Assembly: GCA_958429225.1 (NCBI GenBank)
Contig: CAUAJB010000016.1
Location: 1 to 32,252, forward strand
Direction: 5' to 3'
Source of the DNA: an uncultured Collinsella sp.
GTDB taxonomy: Bacteria > Actinomycetota > Coriobacteriia > Coriobacteriales > Coriobacteriaceae
Length of the DNA: 32,252 bases
Of the stretch, positions 8,113 through 15,965 are shown piece by piece (the stretch's first letter is position 1; each line of letters opens with the position of its first letter). The notes beneath the pieces were generated by a model. That model was given only the letters and a program-made list of their open reading frames with translations. It was not told where the DNA came from and did no database searches. Both the position numbers and the translations under genes were made by a program.

Positions 8113-8204
8113 ATGCTCCCTACGCCAGCATTAACTGACAGGTTCAAAGGATTGGGCCCCATGCCCTCTCAGCCTTGTGGTTTGCACCGCCGGCACTCCC
8201 GCAT
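8113..8204 (-). ncRNA. TPP riboswitch (THI element)
   Basis: The minus strand holds the conserved TPP aptamer segments in the right order: GGGAGTGC, then GGCTGAGAGGGC (the pyrimidine-binding CTGAGA bulge), CCTTTGAACCTG, and TTAATGCTGGCGTAGGGAG (the pyrophosphate-sensing helix). ATGC at 8204-8201 and GCAT at 8116-8113 close helix P1. The terminator at 8071-8100 follows. A TAGTAT just upstream at about 8227-8222 is a possible -10 box. Confidence 0.96.
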
Positions 8205-8231
8205 CGAATCTGTTGTTCCCTATACTAGCGC

Positions 8232-8333
8232 ACCTGCCAAAAAGGGACAGGTTTATTTTGGTAGGTGGCAACTGGGGCGTTGCATTTTCCCAGATAAAAC
8301 CTGACAAAATATACCTGTCCCTTATTGGCAGGT
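8232..8333. repeat. Palindromic REP/MITE-like element between thiM and the HAD gene
   Basis: Left arm 8232-8260 (starts ACCTGCCA, core AAGGGACAGGT, ends TATTTTG) and right arm 8305-8333 are inverted copies matching at 27 of 29 bases. The 44-base centre (8261-8304) has further pairing such as CTGGG with CCCAG. The fold would be one long cruciform or hairpin of about 102 bases. There is no coding capacity. The core resembles the GGGACAGGT-type palindromes associated elsewhere with REP-associated tyrosine transposases; that link is from memory of such motifs, not shown here. Confidence 0.7.
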
Positions 8334-8370
8334 CGTTACAATGGTTACGGTGAAAATGACGGGGGACTCT

Positions 8371-9279
8371 ATGATCAAACTTGTGCTAACCGATATGGAC
8401 GATACGCTGATTCCAGCCGGGCATGACGGCGCCAGCGACTACGCCATTGAGGGTATTCATGCCATGCAGGCGGCGGGTCTGCACTTTGGTCCGGTTTCGG
8501 GTCGTCAGCCGTCCGCGATGGGCTGGATGTTCCGCAATCGCTCCGAGTGCTTCTCGACCGGTGCGTTTTGCAACGGCCAGGTGATGTTTGTCGATGGCGA
8601 AGTAGTCGCTTCGCGCGCAATCGATAACGATGTCCTTATGCGCTTAGCCGATTATTTTGAACAGGAGACCGACGATACGTATTTGAAGGTCTACCGTCTG
8701 GGTGATGACTTTTGGAATAACGATGCCTATTGCGTGACAAGCGATCCCGAGCGTGTGCGTCGCGCCATGAAGTCAGGCGGCAACGCGTGGCTCAAGGGCG
8801 AAGAGGCTCCCTGTCGTCCTGTCGTTGACGATGCCCCGGTATACAAGGCGAATATCTGGAGTGCCCGTTCGCGCGAGGAGCTCGCCGAGCTGCGCGAGCG
8901 TGTTGCCGCTGAGGTGCCGGAGCTCTCGCTCGTGTTTCCCAACAACCGCGTGCGCCTGTTCGACGTTCTTCCGACCGGCTGGGACAAGGGCTGCGCTGCG
9001 CTGGAGCTGGCGCGTGCTTTGGGCCTGATGCCCGACGAGGTGGCCGTATTCGGCGATTCCGATAACGATTTGCCCATGATCGATGCCGTTCCCAACTCCG
9101 TTGCAGTCGCCAATGCCAACGAGGCCGTCACGGCTGCCGCACGCTGGCATATCGGCGCTGCGGCAGATGATGCGGTTGCCGGGGCTCTGCATCAGATTGC
9201 CGCCTGCGCCGCGACGGGGGAGATGCCGTCGTTTATGAGCCAAATGGACACGGCGGGTTTCGACGTCACAAACGTCTAG
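8371..9279 (+). CDS. Cof-type HAD-family phosphatase
   Basis: A 302-residue HAD hydrolase of the Cof (IIB) group. Motif I is VLTDMDDTLI (about 4-13) with the nucleophile Asp and acid/base Asp. Motif II is GPVSGRQ (about 40-46). Motif IV is FGDSDNDLPMI (about 227-237), which holds Mg. The long insert between motifs II and III is the Cof-type cap. Such enzymes usually dephosphorylate sugar phosphates, pyridoxal phosphate or flavin nucleotides; the substrate here is unknown. The ATG at 8371 follows GGGGGA closely and gives the standard family N-terminus; the ATG at 8341 would add ten residues unlike the family. It is followed after ten bases by the LysR gene, so the two are probably cotranscribed. 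Confidence 0.9.
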   Translation: MIKLVLTDMDDTLIPAGHDGASDYAIEGIHAMQAAGLHFGPVSGRQPSAMGWMFRNRSECFSTGAFCNGQVMFVDGEVVASRAIDNDVLMRLADYFEQETDDTYLKVYRLGDDFWNNDAYCVTSDPERVRRAMKSGGNAWLKGEEAPCRPVVDDAPVYKANIWSARSREELAELRERVAAEVPELSLVFPNNRVRLFDVLPTGWDKGCAALELARALGLMPDEVAVFGDSDNDLPMIDAVPNSVAVANANEAVTAAARWHIGAAADDAVAGALHQIAACAATGEMPSFMSQMDTAGFDVTNV

Positions 9280-9289
9280 GGAGAAAGCC

Positions 9290-10186
9290 ATGAAGCTCCA
9301 GCAACTCAGATATGTCGTCAAAGTTGCCGAATGCGGCAGCATCACCGAGGCCTCGCGCCGGCTCTTTGTGTCGCAGCCTTCGATTACCGCGTCGATCCGC
9401 GATCTCGAAAACGAGATGGGTGTGCATATCTTTGAGCGCACCAACAAGGGTGTCATTGTGTCCGAGGAAGGCGAGACCTTCTTGGGCTACGCGCGCCAGG
9501 TGCTCGACCAGGCCGACCTGCTCGAGGGCAAGTATAAAGGCGCATCCGAGCAGGTGCCGCACTTTAGTGTGAGCTGCCAGCATTATTCCTTTGCCGTCAA
9601 CGCGTTTGTCGACGTGATCCGTGAGTTCGATGCCGCGCGTTACGACTTCACCCTGCGCGAGGAGCAGACTCACGAGATTATCGAGGATGTCGCGCATATG
9701 AAAAGCGAACTGGGCATCCTGTATCTGTCGGAGCACAATCGCGAGGTCATCGAGCGCATGCTTGCCGCCAACGAGCTCGTATTCGAGGGGCTCTTCTGCG
9801 CCACACCGCATGTCTTCGTGTGCGCCGACCATCCGCTGGCGGGCCGCTCGAGCGTGACGCTTGAGGACTTGGAAGACTACCCGTTCCTGTCCTACGAGCA
9901 GGGCAGCTATAACTCGTTTTACTATTCCGAGGAACTGACCTCGACCTTTGAGCGCCGCAAGAACATCCGCGTGCGCGACCGTGCGACGTTGTTCAACCTG
10001 GCCATGGGTCTCAACGGCTACACGGTGTGTTCGGGCGTGATCAGCCACGAGCTCAACGGCCCCGGCATTATCTCGATTCCGCTCGACGTGGACGAGTACA
10101 TGGAGATTGGCATCATCACGCGCAAGAACACGACGCTCACGCGCTACGGTCGGGCCTATATCGACGCGATTCGTCAGCATATCTAG
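9290..10186 (+). CDS. LysR-family transcriptional regulator
   Basis: A 298-residue LysR regulator. The N-terminal winged helix (about 1-60) has the usual LQQLRYVVKVAECGSITEAS and LFVSQPSITASIRDLENEMG, with the recognition helix in the second segment. A linker helix and the periplasmic-binding-protein-like effector domain (about 90-295) follow. AGGGAG lies six bases before the ATG. It is close behind the HAD gene and upstream of the B12-independent methionine synthase gene, whose leader holds an operator-like dyad at 10233-10255. Control of that methionine gene, perhaps in response to homocysteine or a sulfur metabolite, is a reasonable inference. Confidence 0.92.
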   Translation: MKLQQLRYVVKVAECGSITEASRRLFVSQPSITASIRDLENEMGVHIFERTNKGVIVSEEGETFLGYARQVLDQADLLEGKYKGASEQVPHFSVSCQHYSFAVNAFVDVIREFDAARYDFTLREEQTHEIIEDVAHMKSELGILYLSEHNREVIERMLAANELVFEGLFCATPHVFVCADHPLAGRSSVTLEDLEDYPFLSYEQGSYNSFYYSEELTSTFERRKNIRVRDRATLFNLAMGLNGYTVCSGVISHELNGPGIISIPLDVDEYMEIGIITRKNTTLTRYGRAYIDAIRQHI

Positions 10187-10232
10187 GCTGCTGTGCTCCG
10201 CACGGTTCAAGTCTCTTTATGACAGTCCAGAG

Positions 10233-10255
10233 TGATATAGGAAGCATCTATATCA
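10233..10255. promoter_or_regulatory. Operator-like dyad upstream of the methionine synthase gene
   Basis: TGATATAG (10233-10240) and CTATATCA (10248-10255) are perfect inverted arms with a seven-base spacer. The size and spacing fit a LysR-type operator, which needs a dyad of this scale around T-N11-A. It sits 87 bases before the methionine synthase start and directly after the LysR gene. Confidence 0.55.
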
Positions 10256-10341
10256 AACTGTTATAAACGTATATTTTACGATGGCCATATGAACGCTCAT
10301 ACTCTGTCCCAGTAAAGCAACCAATGCAAAGGGAGATATCT

Positions 10342-11475
10342 ATGAGCACTTCGATTCAACCGAACGCGCCGTTTCGCGCCGATATCGTCGGCAGCTTTCT
10401 TCGTCCGCAGGCTGTAAAGGACGCCCGTGCTGCCTATGCGGCAGGCACGCTTGATGCCGGGGGGCTTAAGGCCGTCGAGGACGATGCCATTCGCGATTTG
10501 GTGGCCAAGCAGAAGGCCGCCGGCCTGCAGGTGATTACCGATGGCGAGTTCCGCCGCAGCTACTGGCACCTCGATTTTATGTGGGGACTCAAAGGCATTG
10601 AGCGCCGCGCCTCGCGCACGGGCTACATGTTCCATGACGAGGAGACGACGGCCGACACCGCCGTGGTAACCGGTCCCATTAGCGGCGAGAACCATCCGTT
10701 CGTCGAGCACTTTAAGTTTGTCAAGGCGCTTGAGGGGGAGGGCCAGATCGCGCGGCAAACCATTCCGGCGCCGATCCAGACGTTCTCCGAAGTCACGCTC
10801 GACCGCTGCGACGGCCAGCAGGAGAGTCTACGCGCCATCTACAAGACCGACGAAGAGCTCGCCGATGCCATTGCCGCAGCATACCGCACCGTGATTGCCG
10901 ACCTGTATGCCGCGGGCTGCCGCAACATCCAATTTGATGACTGCACCTGGGGCATCTATTGCGATACCGACTTTGTGTCCAAGACCGGCATGAGCCCGGT
11001 TGACCTGCAAAAGGTGTCCGAGCTAGGCGTGGCGCTCAACAATGCCGCCATCGCGGGCAAGCCCGACGATCTGGTTATCAACACGCACGTGTGCCGCGGC
11101 AACTATCACTCCACGTATGCCTTCGAGGGTGGTTATGATCCCATTGCGCCGTACCTGTTCGCACATGAGAACGTCGACGCGTTCTACCTTGAGTTCGACA
11201 CGCCACGCGCCGGTGGCTTTGAGCCGCTCAAGTACGTTGCTCCCGGCAAGAAGGTCGTGCTGGGCCTGGTGACCACCAAGGTGGCTGAGCTTGAGGACGA
11301 GGACGTTATCGTCGAACGTATCCACGAGGCCGCAAAGTATGTGCCGCTCGAGAACCTGTACCTGTCGCCCCAGTGCGGCTTTGCCAGCTGCGAGATTGGC
11401 AACAAGCTGACCGAGGACGAACAGTGGGCAAAGATCGCGCTGGTCAAGCGCATTGCCGAGCGCGTTTGGAAGTAA
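10342..11475 (+). CDS. Cobalamin-independent methionine synthase (MetE C-terminal-domain type)
   Basis: A 377-residue protein equal to the catalytic half of MetE, like the YxjG/YxjH and core-MetE group. It probably transfers a methyl group to homocysteine to make methionine. It starts with DIVGSFLRP (about 13-21), has ITDGEFRRSYWH (about 66-77) and IQFDDCTWGIY. The zinc ligands are visible in order: His and Cys in NTHVCRGNYH (about 240-249), Glu in YLEFDTPRAG (about 272-281) and Cys in LSPQCGFAS (about 339-347). The methyl donor may be a folate or a protein-bound or small methyl donor; the short form lacks the N-terminal MetE domain. GGGAG before the ATG at 10342 decides the start over the ATG at 10324. 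The LysR gene upstream probably regulates it. Confidence 0.9.
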   Translation: MSTSIQPNAPFRADIVGSFLRPQAVKDARAAYAAGTLDAGGLKAVEDDAIRDLVAKQKAAGLQVITDGEFRRSYWHLDFMWGLKGIERRASRTGYMFHDEETTADTAVVTGPISGENHPFVEHFKFVKALEGEGQIARQTIPAPIQTFSEVTLDRCDGQQESLRAIYKTDEELADAIAAAYRTVIADLYAAGCRNIQFDDCTWGIYCDTDFVSKTGMSPVDLQKVSELGVALNNAAIAGKPDDLVINTHVCRGNYHSTYAFEGGYDPIAPYLFAHENVDAFYLEFDTPRAGGFEPLKYVAPGKKVVLGLVTTKVAELEDEDVIVERIHEAAKYVPLENLYLSPQCGFASCEIGNKLTEDEQWAKIALVKRIAERVWK

Positions 11476-11598
11476 CGCTACCGCTTGCAGGTGACGGTGC
11501 GTGCGAGACATGGCGTATCACGTACAATGGTTCGGATCGTATCGTTCGGGCAGGTTATCCGATATGCCTGATCGCCCTTCCATCATGAAAGGACTTCC

Positions 11599-12933
11599 AT
11601 GTCCCAATCCTCGACGCCCGCCGTCACCGATGCCATCTACGATGCATCGTCGCTCGGCCGCCCGCGCATGTTTGTGTTGGGTTTGCAGCACATGTTTGCG
11701 ATGTTCGGAGCCACGGTACTCGTGCCCGTGCTTACCGGCCTTTCCGTTTCGGCGACGCTTCTGTTCGCCGGCATCGGCACGCTGCTGTTTCATTTTCTAT
11801 CGCGCGGTAAGGTGCCCGCGTTCCTGGGCTCGTCGTTTGCCTTTATCGCGGGTTATGCCGCCATTGCACCCAACGGCGAGGCTGAGCTTTTGCCCTACGC
11901 TTGCCTGGGCGTTGCCTGCGCCGGCCTGCTCTATCCGGTGCTGGCAGCGCTGTTCCGCGCATTTGGCGCCAAGCGTGTCATGCGCTTCTTTCCGCCGGTG
12001 GTGACCGGTCCCATCGTCATTTCCATCGGCCTGATCCTAGCGAGCTCTGCCATTGCCAACTGTCAGACCAACTGGCTTGTCGCCGTTATCGCTGTGGCCG
12101 TGATCATCATCTGCAACATCTGGGGCCGCGGCATGGTCAAGATCGTGCCGATTCTGCTGGGCGTTGTGGTGAGCTATGCCGTTGCGGCCGCGCTGGGCGA
12201 GGTCGACTTCTCTGGCGTCGCAGCCGCTCCCTGGGTTGGCTTGCCCGTCGTGTGGGACAACACCGTGTTTGCGCTCTTTGGACCGCAGTTCGATAGCGGT
12301 CTTGCCACGACGGCCATCATCACCATCATGCCGCTGGCCTTTGCAACTATGATCGAGCATATCGGCGATATCTCCGCCATTGGCTCTACCTGTGAACGCA
12401 ATTACATTGCCGATCCCGGTCTGCACCGTACCCTGCTCGGCGATGGCCTGGCGACCATCTTGGCATCGCTCTTTGGCGCCCCCGCCAATACGACGTATGG
12501 CGAGAACACCGGCGTGCTTGCTTTGACGCGTGTGTTCGACCCGCGCGTGATTCGCATTGCCGCCTGCTGCGCCATTGTGCTTTCGTTCTGCCCCAAGTTT
12601 GCTGCGGTGATTGCCGCCATGCCGGCGTGCGTTATCGGCGGTGTGTCGCTCGTGCTCTACGGCATGATCAGCGCCGTTGGCGTGCGTAACCTCATCGAAA
12701 ACCAGGTTGATTTCCAGAACAACCGCAACGTGCTGGTGGCGGCTCTGGTGCTCGTGCTTTCGCTCGGCATTGCCTACAGTACCGCCGGTGCCATCGTGCT
12801 GGAGCTGGGCGGCGTGACGATTTCGCTTTCGGGCCTTGCCGTGGGCTCGCTGGTGGGCATTGTGCTCAACGCCATCCTGCCCGGTAATGACTTTGAGTTC
12901 GATACTTCCGAGCTTGAGGAGACTGCTGAATAG
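11599..12933 (+). CDS. NCS2-family uracil/xanthine permease (UraA type)
   Basis: A 444-residue, strongly hydrophobic NCS2 transporter; the family has 14 membrane spans and moves nucleobases with protons. Family marks include LGLQHMFAMFGATVLVPVLTG (about 27-47, split here by its length), PAFLGSSFAFI (about 73-83), ATMIEHIGDISAIGS (about 249-263, with the substrate-binding Glu) and GAPANTTYGENTGVLALTRV (about 295-314, with the second Glu). These match the uracil branch (UraA/PyrP) best; xanthine is the alternative. AAAGGA lies five bases before the ATG. It forms its own unit, ending at the strong bidirectional terminator at 12951-12998. Confidence 0.92.
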   Translation: MSQSSTPAVTDAIYDASSLGRPRMFVLGLQHMFAMFGATVLVPVLTGLSVSATLLFAGIGTLLFHFLSRGKVPAFLGSSFAFIAGYAAIAPNGEAELLPYACLGVACAGLLYPVLAALFRAFGAKRVMRFFPPVVTGPIVISIGLILASSAIANCQTNWLVAVIAVAVIIICNIWGRGMVKIVPILLGVVVSYAVAAALGEVDFSGVAAAPWVGLPVVWDNTVFALFGPQFDSGLATTAIITIMPLAFATMIEHIGDISAIGSTCERNYIADPGLHRTLLGDGLATILASLFGAPANTTYGENTGVLALTRVFDPRVIRIAACCAIVLSFCPKFAAVIAAMPACVIGGVSLVLYGMISAVGVRNLIENQVDFQNNRNVLVAALVLVLSLGIAYSTAGAIVLELGGVTISLSGLAVGSLVGIVLNAILPGNDFEFDTSELEETAE

Positions 12934-12950
12934 TAGCTGCGTTCAGCCAA

Positions 12951-12998
12951 ATTAAAAATGGCGTCCATGCGTATGTACGCGTGGACGCCATTTTTAAT
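12951..12998. terminator. Bidirectional intrinsic terminator between uraA-type permease and esterase
   Basis: The 23-base arms 12951-12973 and 12976-12998 differ at one position only. The arms begin ATTAAAAATGG and end CCATTTTTAAT, giving A tracts upstream and T tracts downstream on both strands. The right arm overlaps the TAA stop of the esterase gene at 12994-12996. Confidence 0.9.
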
Positions 12999-13659
12999 GC
13001 GTCAGTATCCAGTGGATGCCGCGCGCCATGCGCAGGTCAGTTTGGGCAAAATGATTGCCGGGGTTGAGCTCCAGCGTTGTTGGGATGTCGCGCTCGATAA
13101 ACAGCTCTTCCATCGCGCGCGTATCGTCGAGTACGTGCCGCATCATGCGGTTGGGCGTCTTGGTTTCCTTTTTACCGAGCGACAGATAGGCGGCGTCGGG
13201 CGTAGCTGTCATCGTGCGCTCGCGCGCGTAGTCGATAAAGCCAGGGAACCACAGCGACCCCGATGCACTCGCTGCGCGCTCAAAGACATCTGTTTGCCAA
13301 AGTGCCCACAGTGCAAAAAGACCCGCCAACGAGTAGCCGGCAACGCCGCGCCAGGCGGGCGGTTGCGGGAGCGATGATTCGGCCTGGGGGATTATCTGCT
13401 TCAACAACTCGTCAAGAAAACCAGCAGCCTGTCCACCAAAGGGCTCGGCATCTCGTATAGTTCCCTCACATTCCCAGGGGCTCAGCTCGCGATTCCAATC
13501 GAGCCCTCCAATGGCGACAAGGGTGAACGGCGGGCAGTCGAGCTCTCGGCAGCGCTCGTAGACTTCACTACCGTCGCCCATAACCACGGGGAGGTAGATG
13601 ACGGGCGCGCCTTCCGCACACTCTGAATAAACGGCTATCTGCTTATGATGCGCTTCCAA
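12994..13659 (-). CDS. Alpha/beta-hydrolase esterase (putative esterase, IroE/esterase D-like fold)
   Basis: A 221-residue soluble serine hydrolase. VIYLPVVMGDGSEVY near the start and LVAIGGLDWNRELSPWEC (about 47-64) are typical of this small esterase group. The nucleophile elbow is GYSLAG with the Ser at about residue 110. The catalytic His is in LNPGNHF near the C-terminus. The natural ester is unknown. A TTG start at 13659 is preferred because it has GAGAGAAG six bases upstream and gives the conserved N-terminus EAHHKQIAVYSE. A GTG at 13707 would add 16 residues but has no ribosome site. The stop codon lies inside the terminator shared with the permease. Confidence 0.78.
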   Translation of the reverse strand: MEAHHKQIAVYSECAEGAPVIYLPVVMGDGSEVYERCRELDCPPFTLVAIGGLDWNRELSPWECEGTIRDAEPFGGQAAGFLDELLKQIIPQAESSLPQPPAWRGVAGYSLAGLFALWALWQTDVFERAASASGSLWFPGFIDYARERTMTATPDAAYLSLGKKETKTPNRMMRHVLDDTRAMEELFIERDIPTTLELNPGNHFAQTDLRMARGIHWILTH

Positions 13660-13734
13660 GGCAGGCTTCTCTCGGTGTTGTGATATTGACAGCCTCAATT
13701 GTCGCACGCTGGCACGGGGGCAGACGCTAAAAGA

Positions 13735-13769
13735 AAGGCGCGGAGCCGTTCGATGCGACTCCGCGCCTT
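13735..13769 (-). terminator. Intrinsic terminator after the purine-type permease
   Basis: Perfect 11-base arms AAGGCGCGGAG (13735-13745) and CTCCGCGCCTT (13759-13769) around a 13-base loop. On the minus strand the stem runs into TTTCTTTT. It lies 27 bases after the permease stop and upstream of the esterase gene. Confidence 0.85.
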
Positions 13770-13796
13770 GTTGTTTTGCTTTAGCAGACTATGCCG

Positions 13797-15107
13797 TTAC
13801 GCCACGAAGAAGTAGACGAGGAAGGCAAGGGCTGCGATCCACATGAGCGGCTTGATCTTGGAGGCCTCGCCCTTAAAGAGCGCGACGATCACGTAGGCGA
13901 TAAAGCCCAGGCCAATGCCGGCAGAGATAGAGTAGGTGAAGGGCACGCCGGCGACAATCATGAACGCCGGGAAACCCTGCGACACGTCGGACCAGTCGAT
14001 CTCGGAGGCCTCGCTCATCATGAGGTAGCCGACGTAGACCAGAGCACCGCAGGTGGCGGCGCTGGAAACGATGGTGACGATGGGGGAGAAGAACGCGGCG
14101 AGAATGAACAGCACGCCGGTGGTGACGGAGGTGAGACCCGTGCGGCCACCGTCGGCAGCGCCAGAGGTGGACTCGACGAAGGTGGTGATGGAGGAGACGC
14201 CCATGAAACCGCCCACAGCAGCGGCGGCGGAGTCGACGATCAGGATCTCCTTGATATTCTCGACGTTGCCGTCGTCGGTGAGGAACTCGCCCTGCTTGGC
14301 CACGGCCATCGCGGTGCCCATGGTGTCGAAGAAGTCACTCATGAGCAGCGAGAACGAGATGACGAGGAGCGTGGGGTCGGTAAGGACCTTGACGATGGCG
14401 GGCACGCCGCCGGCGTCGGCGATGGGGCCACCAATGCTCGAGAAATCGAGCGGGGCGATGATACCGGTCGGAGCCTGGGTCACACCTAGGGGGATACCGG
14501 CGATGACGGCGACGACGATGCCGATGAGCAGCGAGCCGGGGACGTTGCGGCAGGCGAGGGCGACCGTCACCAGGATGGAGATGATGCCGACGATGAAGGT
14601 GGGGGAGGTGATGTCGCCCAGACCGACGAGTGTACCGGCGCCAGCGGTGATAATGCCGGCATCGCACAGGCCAATCATGGCGATGAACAGGCCCAGACCC
14701 ACCGAGATGGCGTGACGCAGGACAACCGGGATGGCGTCCATGATGGCCTCGCGCAGGCCACAAAGCACGAGCAGCAAGATGACGACGCCCTCAAGGAAGA
14801 TGACACTCATGGCCACGTGCCAGTCACCGCCGCAGACGGTGGTGGCGATTCCGGCGATCATCGCGTTGACGCCTAAGCCCGACGCGCAGGCGAGCGGGCG
14901 GTTGGCGAAGATGCCCATGCAGATGGTCATGATGCCGGCGCCCAGGCAGGTGGCGCAGGCGAGCGCTCCCGCATCGATGCCAGCGCCCGAGAGCACCGCG
15001 GGGTTGACGGCGATGATGTAGGCCATCGCCAGGAATGTTGTCAGTCCAGCGCGGAGTTCGGTCCCGATTGTGGACTTGCGCTCGCTGACGTGAAATAGTT
15101 CGTCCAT
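13797..15107 (-). CDS. NCS2-family purine permease (AzgA/PbuG type)
   Basis: A 436-residue membrane protein of the hypoxanthine/guanine/adenine branch of NCS2. Characteristic segments are TELRAGLTTFLAMAYIIAVN (about 15-34), ACASGLGVNAMIAG (about 72-85), SDFFDTMGTAMAVAKQGEF (about 256-274) and SSITTFVESTSGAADGGRTG (about 301-320), the last with the conserved Glu-Ser-xx-Gly. Uptake of a purine base with protons is likely; which base cannot be told. The ATG at 15107 is preceded by GGAAAGG, while the frame extends 57 bases further upstream without a ribosome site. It is divergent from the deformylase-like gene. Confidence 0.9.
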   Translation of the reverse strand: MDELFHVSERKSTIGTELRAGLTTFLAMAYIIAVNPAVLSGAGIDAGALACATCLGAGIMTICMGIFANRPLACASGLGVNAMIAGIATTVCGGDWHVAMSVIFLEGVVILLLVLCGLREAIMDAIPVVLRHAISVGLGLFIAMIGLCDAGIITAGAGTLVGLGDITSPTFIVGIISILVTVALACRNVPGSLLIGIVVAVIAGIPLGVTQAPTGIIAPLDFSSIGGPIADAGGVPAIVKVLTDPTLLVISFSLLMSDFFDTMGTAMAVAKQGEFLTDDGNVENIKEILIVDSAAAAVGGFMGVSSITTFVESTSGAADGGRTGLTSVTTGVLFILAAFFSPIVTIVSSAATCGALVYVGYLMMSEASEIDWSDVSQGFPAFMIVAGVPFTYSISAGIGLGFIAYVIVALFKGEASKIKPLMWIAALAFLVYFFVA

Positions 15108-15261
15108 GCATACCCTTTCCTTGTTCGGCCCCGAGTTTAGGCCGATTGACACGAACTCACCCACTATATCGCCTTTGTGAAGTTGGTGTTCCTCACATGT
15201 TGATGTTCGGCGGTTTGTAGCAGACGGGCGGTATCTTTCGCATGAAATTGTGTAGGTACCG

Positions 15262-15267
15262 TATACT
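15262..15267 (+). promoter_or_regulatory. Candidate -10 box for the deformylase-like gene
   Basis: TATACT lies 34 bases before the ATG. No clear -35 hexamer is seen at the usual distance, so the call is tentative. Confidence 0.35.
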
Positions 15268-15300
15268 TAAGCGGTTACAACGACCCCTATGGAGGAACGT

Positions 15301-15720
15301 ATGATTAAAGAGCTTTGCCACGACGAGGCTATCCTGTCCCAGCGTTGCGAGGTTGCGACCGTCGAGGACGAGTCGGTCGCACAGGACCTGATCGATACCA
15401 TCAAGTCGCTCGACGATGCCGGCTGCCTTGCCGCTAACCAGATTGGCGTTACCAAGAAGGTTTGCGTCTATCTGGACGACGCCGGCGAGCCCCACGTGCT
15501 CTACAACCCCCGTCTGGTGTTTGGCCTGGGCGCCAGCAAGATGGAGGAGAGCTGCCTGACGCACGAGGAGGTCACCAAGTCCACGCGCTACATCAAGTGC
15601 AAGGTCGCTTATGACGTGATCGTCGACGGCAAGATGCGCGAGCGCAAGCAAGACTTCGTCGGCTTCGAGGCACAAATGGTCCAGCATATGATCGACCACT
15701 GTCTAGGAAAGTTGGTCTAA
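15301..15720 (+). CDS. Peptide-deformylase-like protein lacking the catalytic Glu
   Basis: A 139-residue member of the peptide deformylase family, which removes the N-formyl group from new proteins. Motif 1 is AGCLAANQIG (about 40-49) and keeps the conserved Gln. Motif 2 is ESCLT (about 83-87) in place of EGCLS and keeps the metal-binding Cys. Motif 3 is QHMIDH (about 127-132): both metal-binding His remain, but the catalytic Glu of HExxH is Met. The metal site therefore looks intact while hydrolysis is doubtful. The protein is about 30 residues shorter than Escherichia coli Def and lacks its C-terminal helix. GGAGG lies five bases before the ATG. A second short deformylase is at 29362-29772. 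It may be an inactive or re-purposed paralogue. Confidence 0.82.
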   Translation: MIKELCHDEAILSQRCEVATVEDESVAQDLIDTIKSLDDAGCLAANQIGVTKKVCVYLDDAGEPHVLYNPRLVFGLGASKMEESCLTHEEVTKSTRYIKCKVAYDVIVDGKMRERKQDFVGFEAQMVQHMIDHCLGKLV

Positions 15721-15822
15721 GGGGACCAAAGCACCGCACCTTGCCGCTCAATCGTCGCTCGCGTACCTTAAGTACGCTTCGCTCCTCTTTCGTGGCAATC
15801 TACGGCACTTTGACCCCTTAGA
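15716..15822. repeat. Long imperfect hairpin overlapping the deformylase-like stop codon
   Basis: The two halves of this 107-base stretch pair along most of their length: TCTAAGGGG at 15716-15724 with CCCCTTAGA at 15814-15822, CAAAG with CTTTG, TTGCC with GGCAA, and GCGTAC with GTACGC around a CTTAA loop (15767-15771). There is no T tract. It could be a dispersed palindromic element, an RNA structure, or the remains of a small mobile palindrome. Confidence 0.65.
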
Positions 15823-15865
15823 CGACCTGCGGGGTTGACCTGGTTGAGTTTATCTTGCTTGTATG

Positions 15866-15899
15866 AGCCCGGGCATGACATTGTTGTCATGTCCGGGCT
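15866..15899 (+). terminator. Intrinsic terminator after the deformylase-like gene
   Basis: Fifteen-base arms AGCCCGGGCATGACA (15866-15880) and TGTCATGTCCGGGCT (15885-15899) pair with one G-T wobble around a four-base loop and run into TTTTGTGTTT. It closes the deformylase-like unit before the bile salt hydrolase gene. Confidence 0.85.
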
Positions 15900-15965
15900 T
15901 TTGTGTTTAGCGCCTTTTTGTTTGGTGACAATGAGATTAGCAAGAACGTAAAGCTAGGAGGCGCT

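Noticed and set aside
9266..10210. 314-residue open frame on the minus strand
   Set aside because: Antisense of the first LysR gene, which has the expected helix-turn-helix and spacing.
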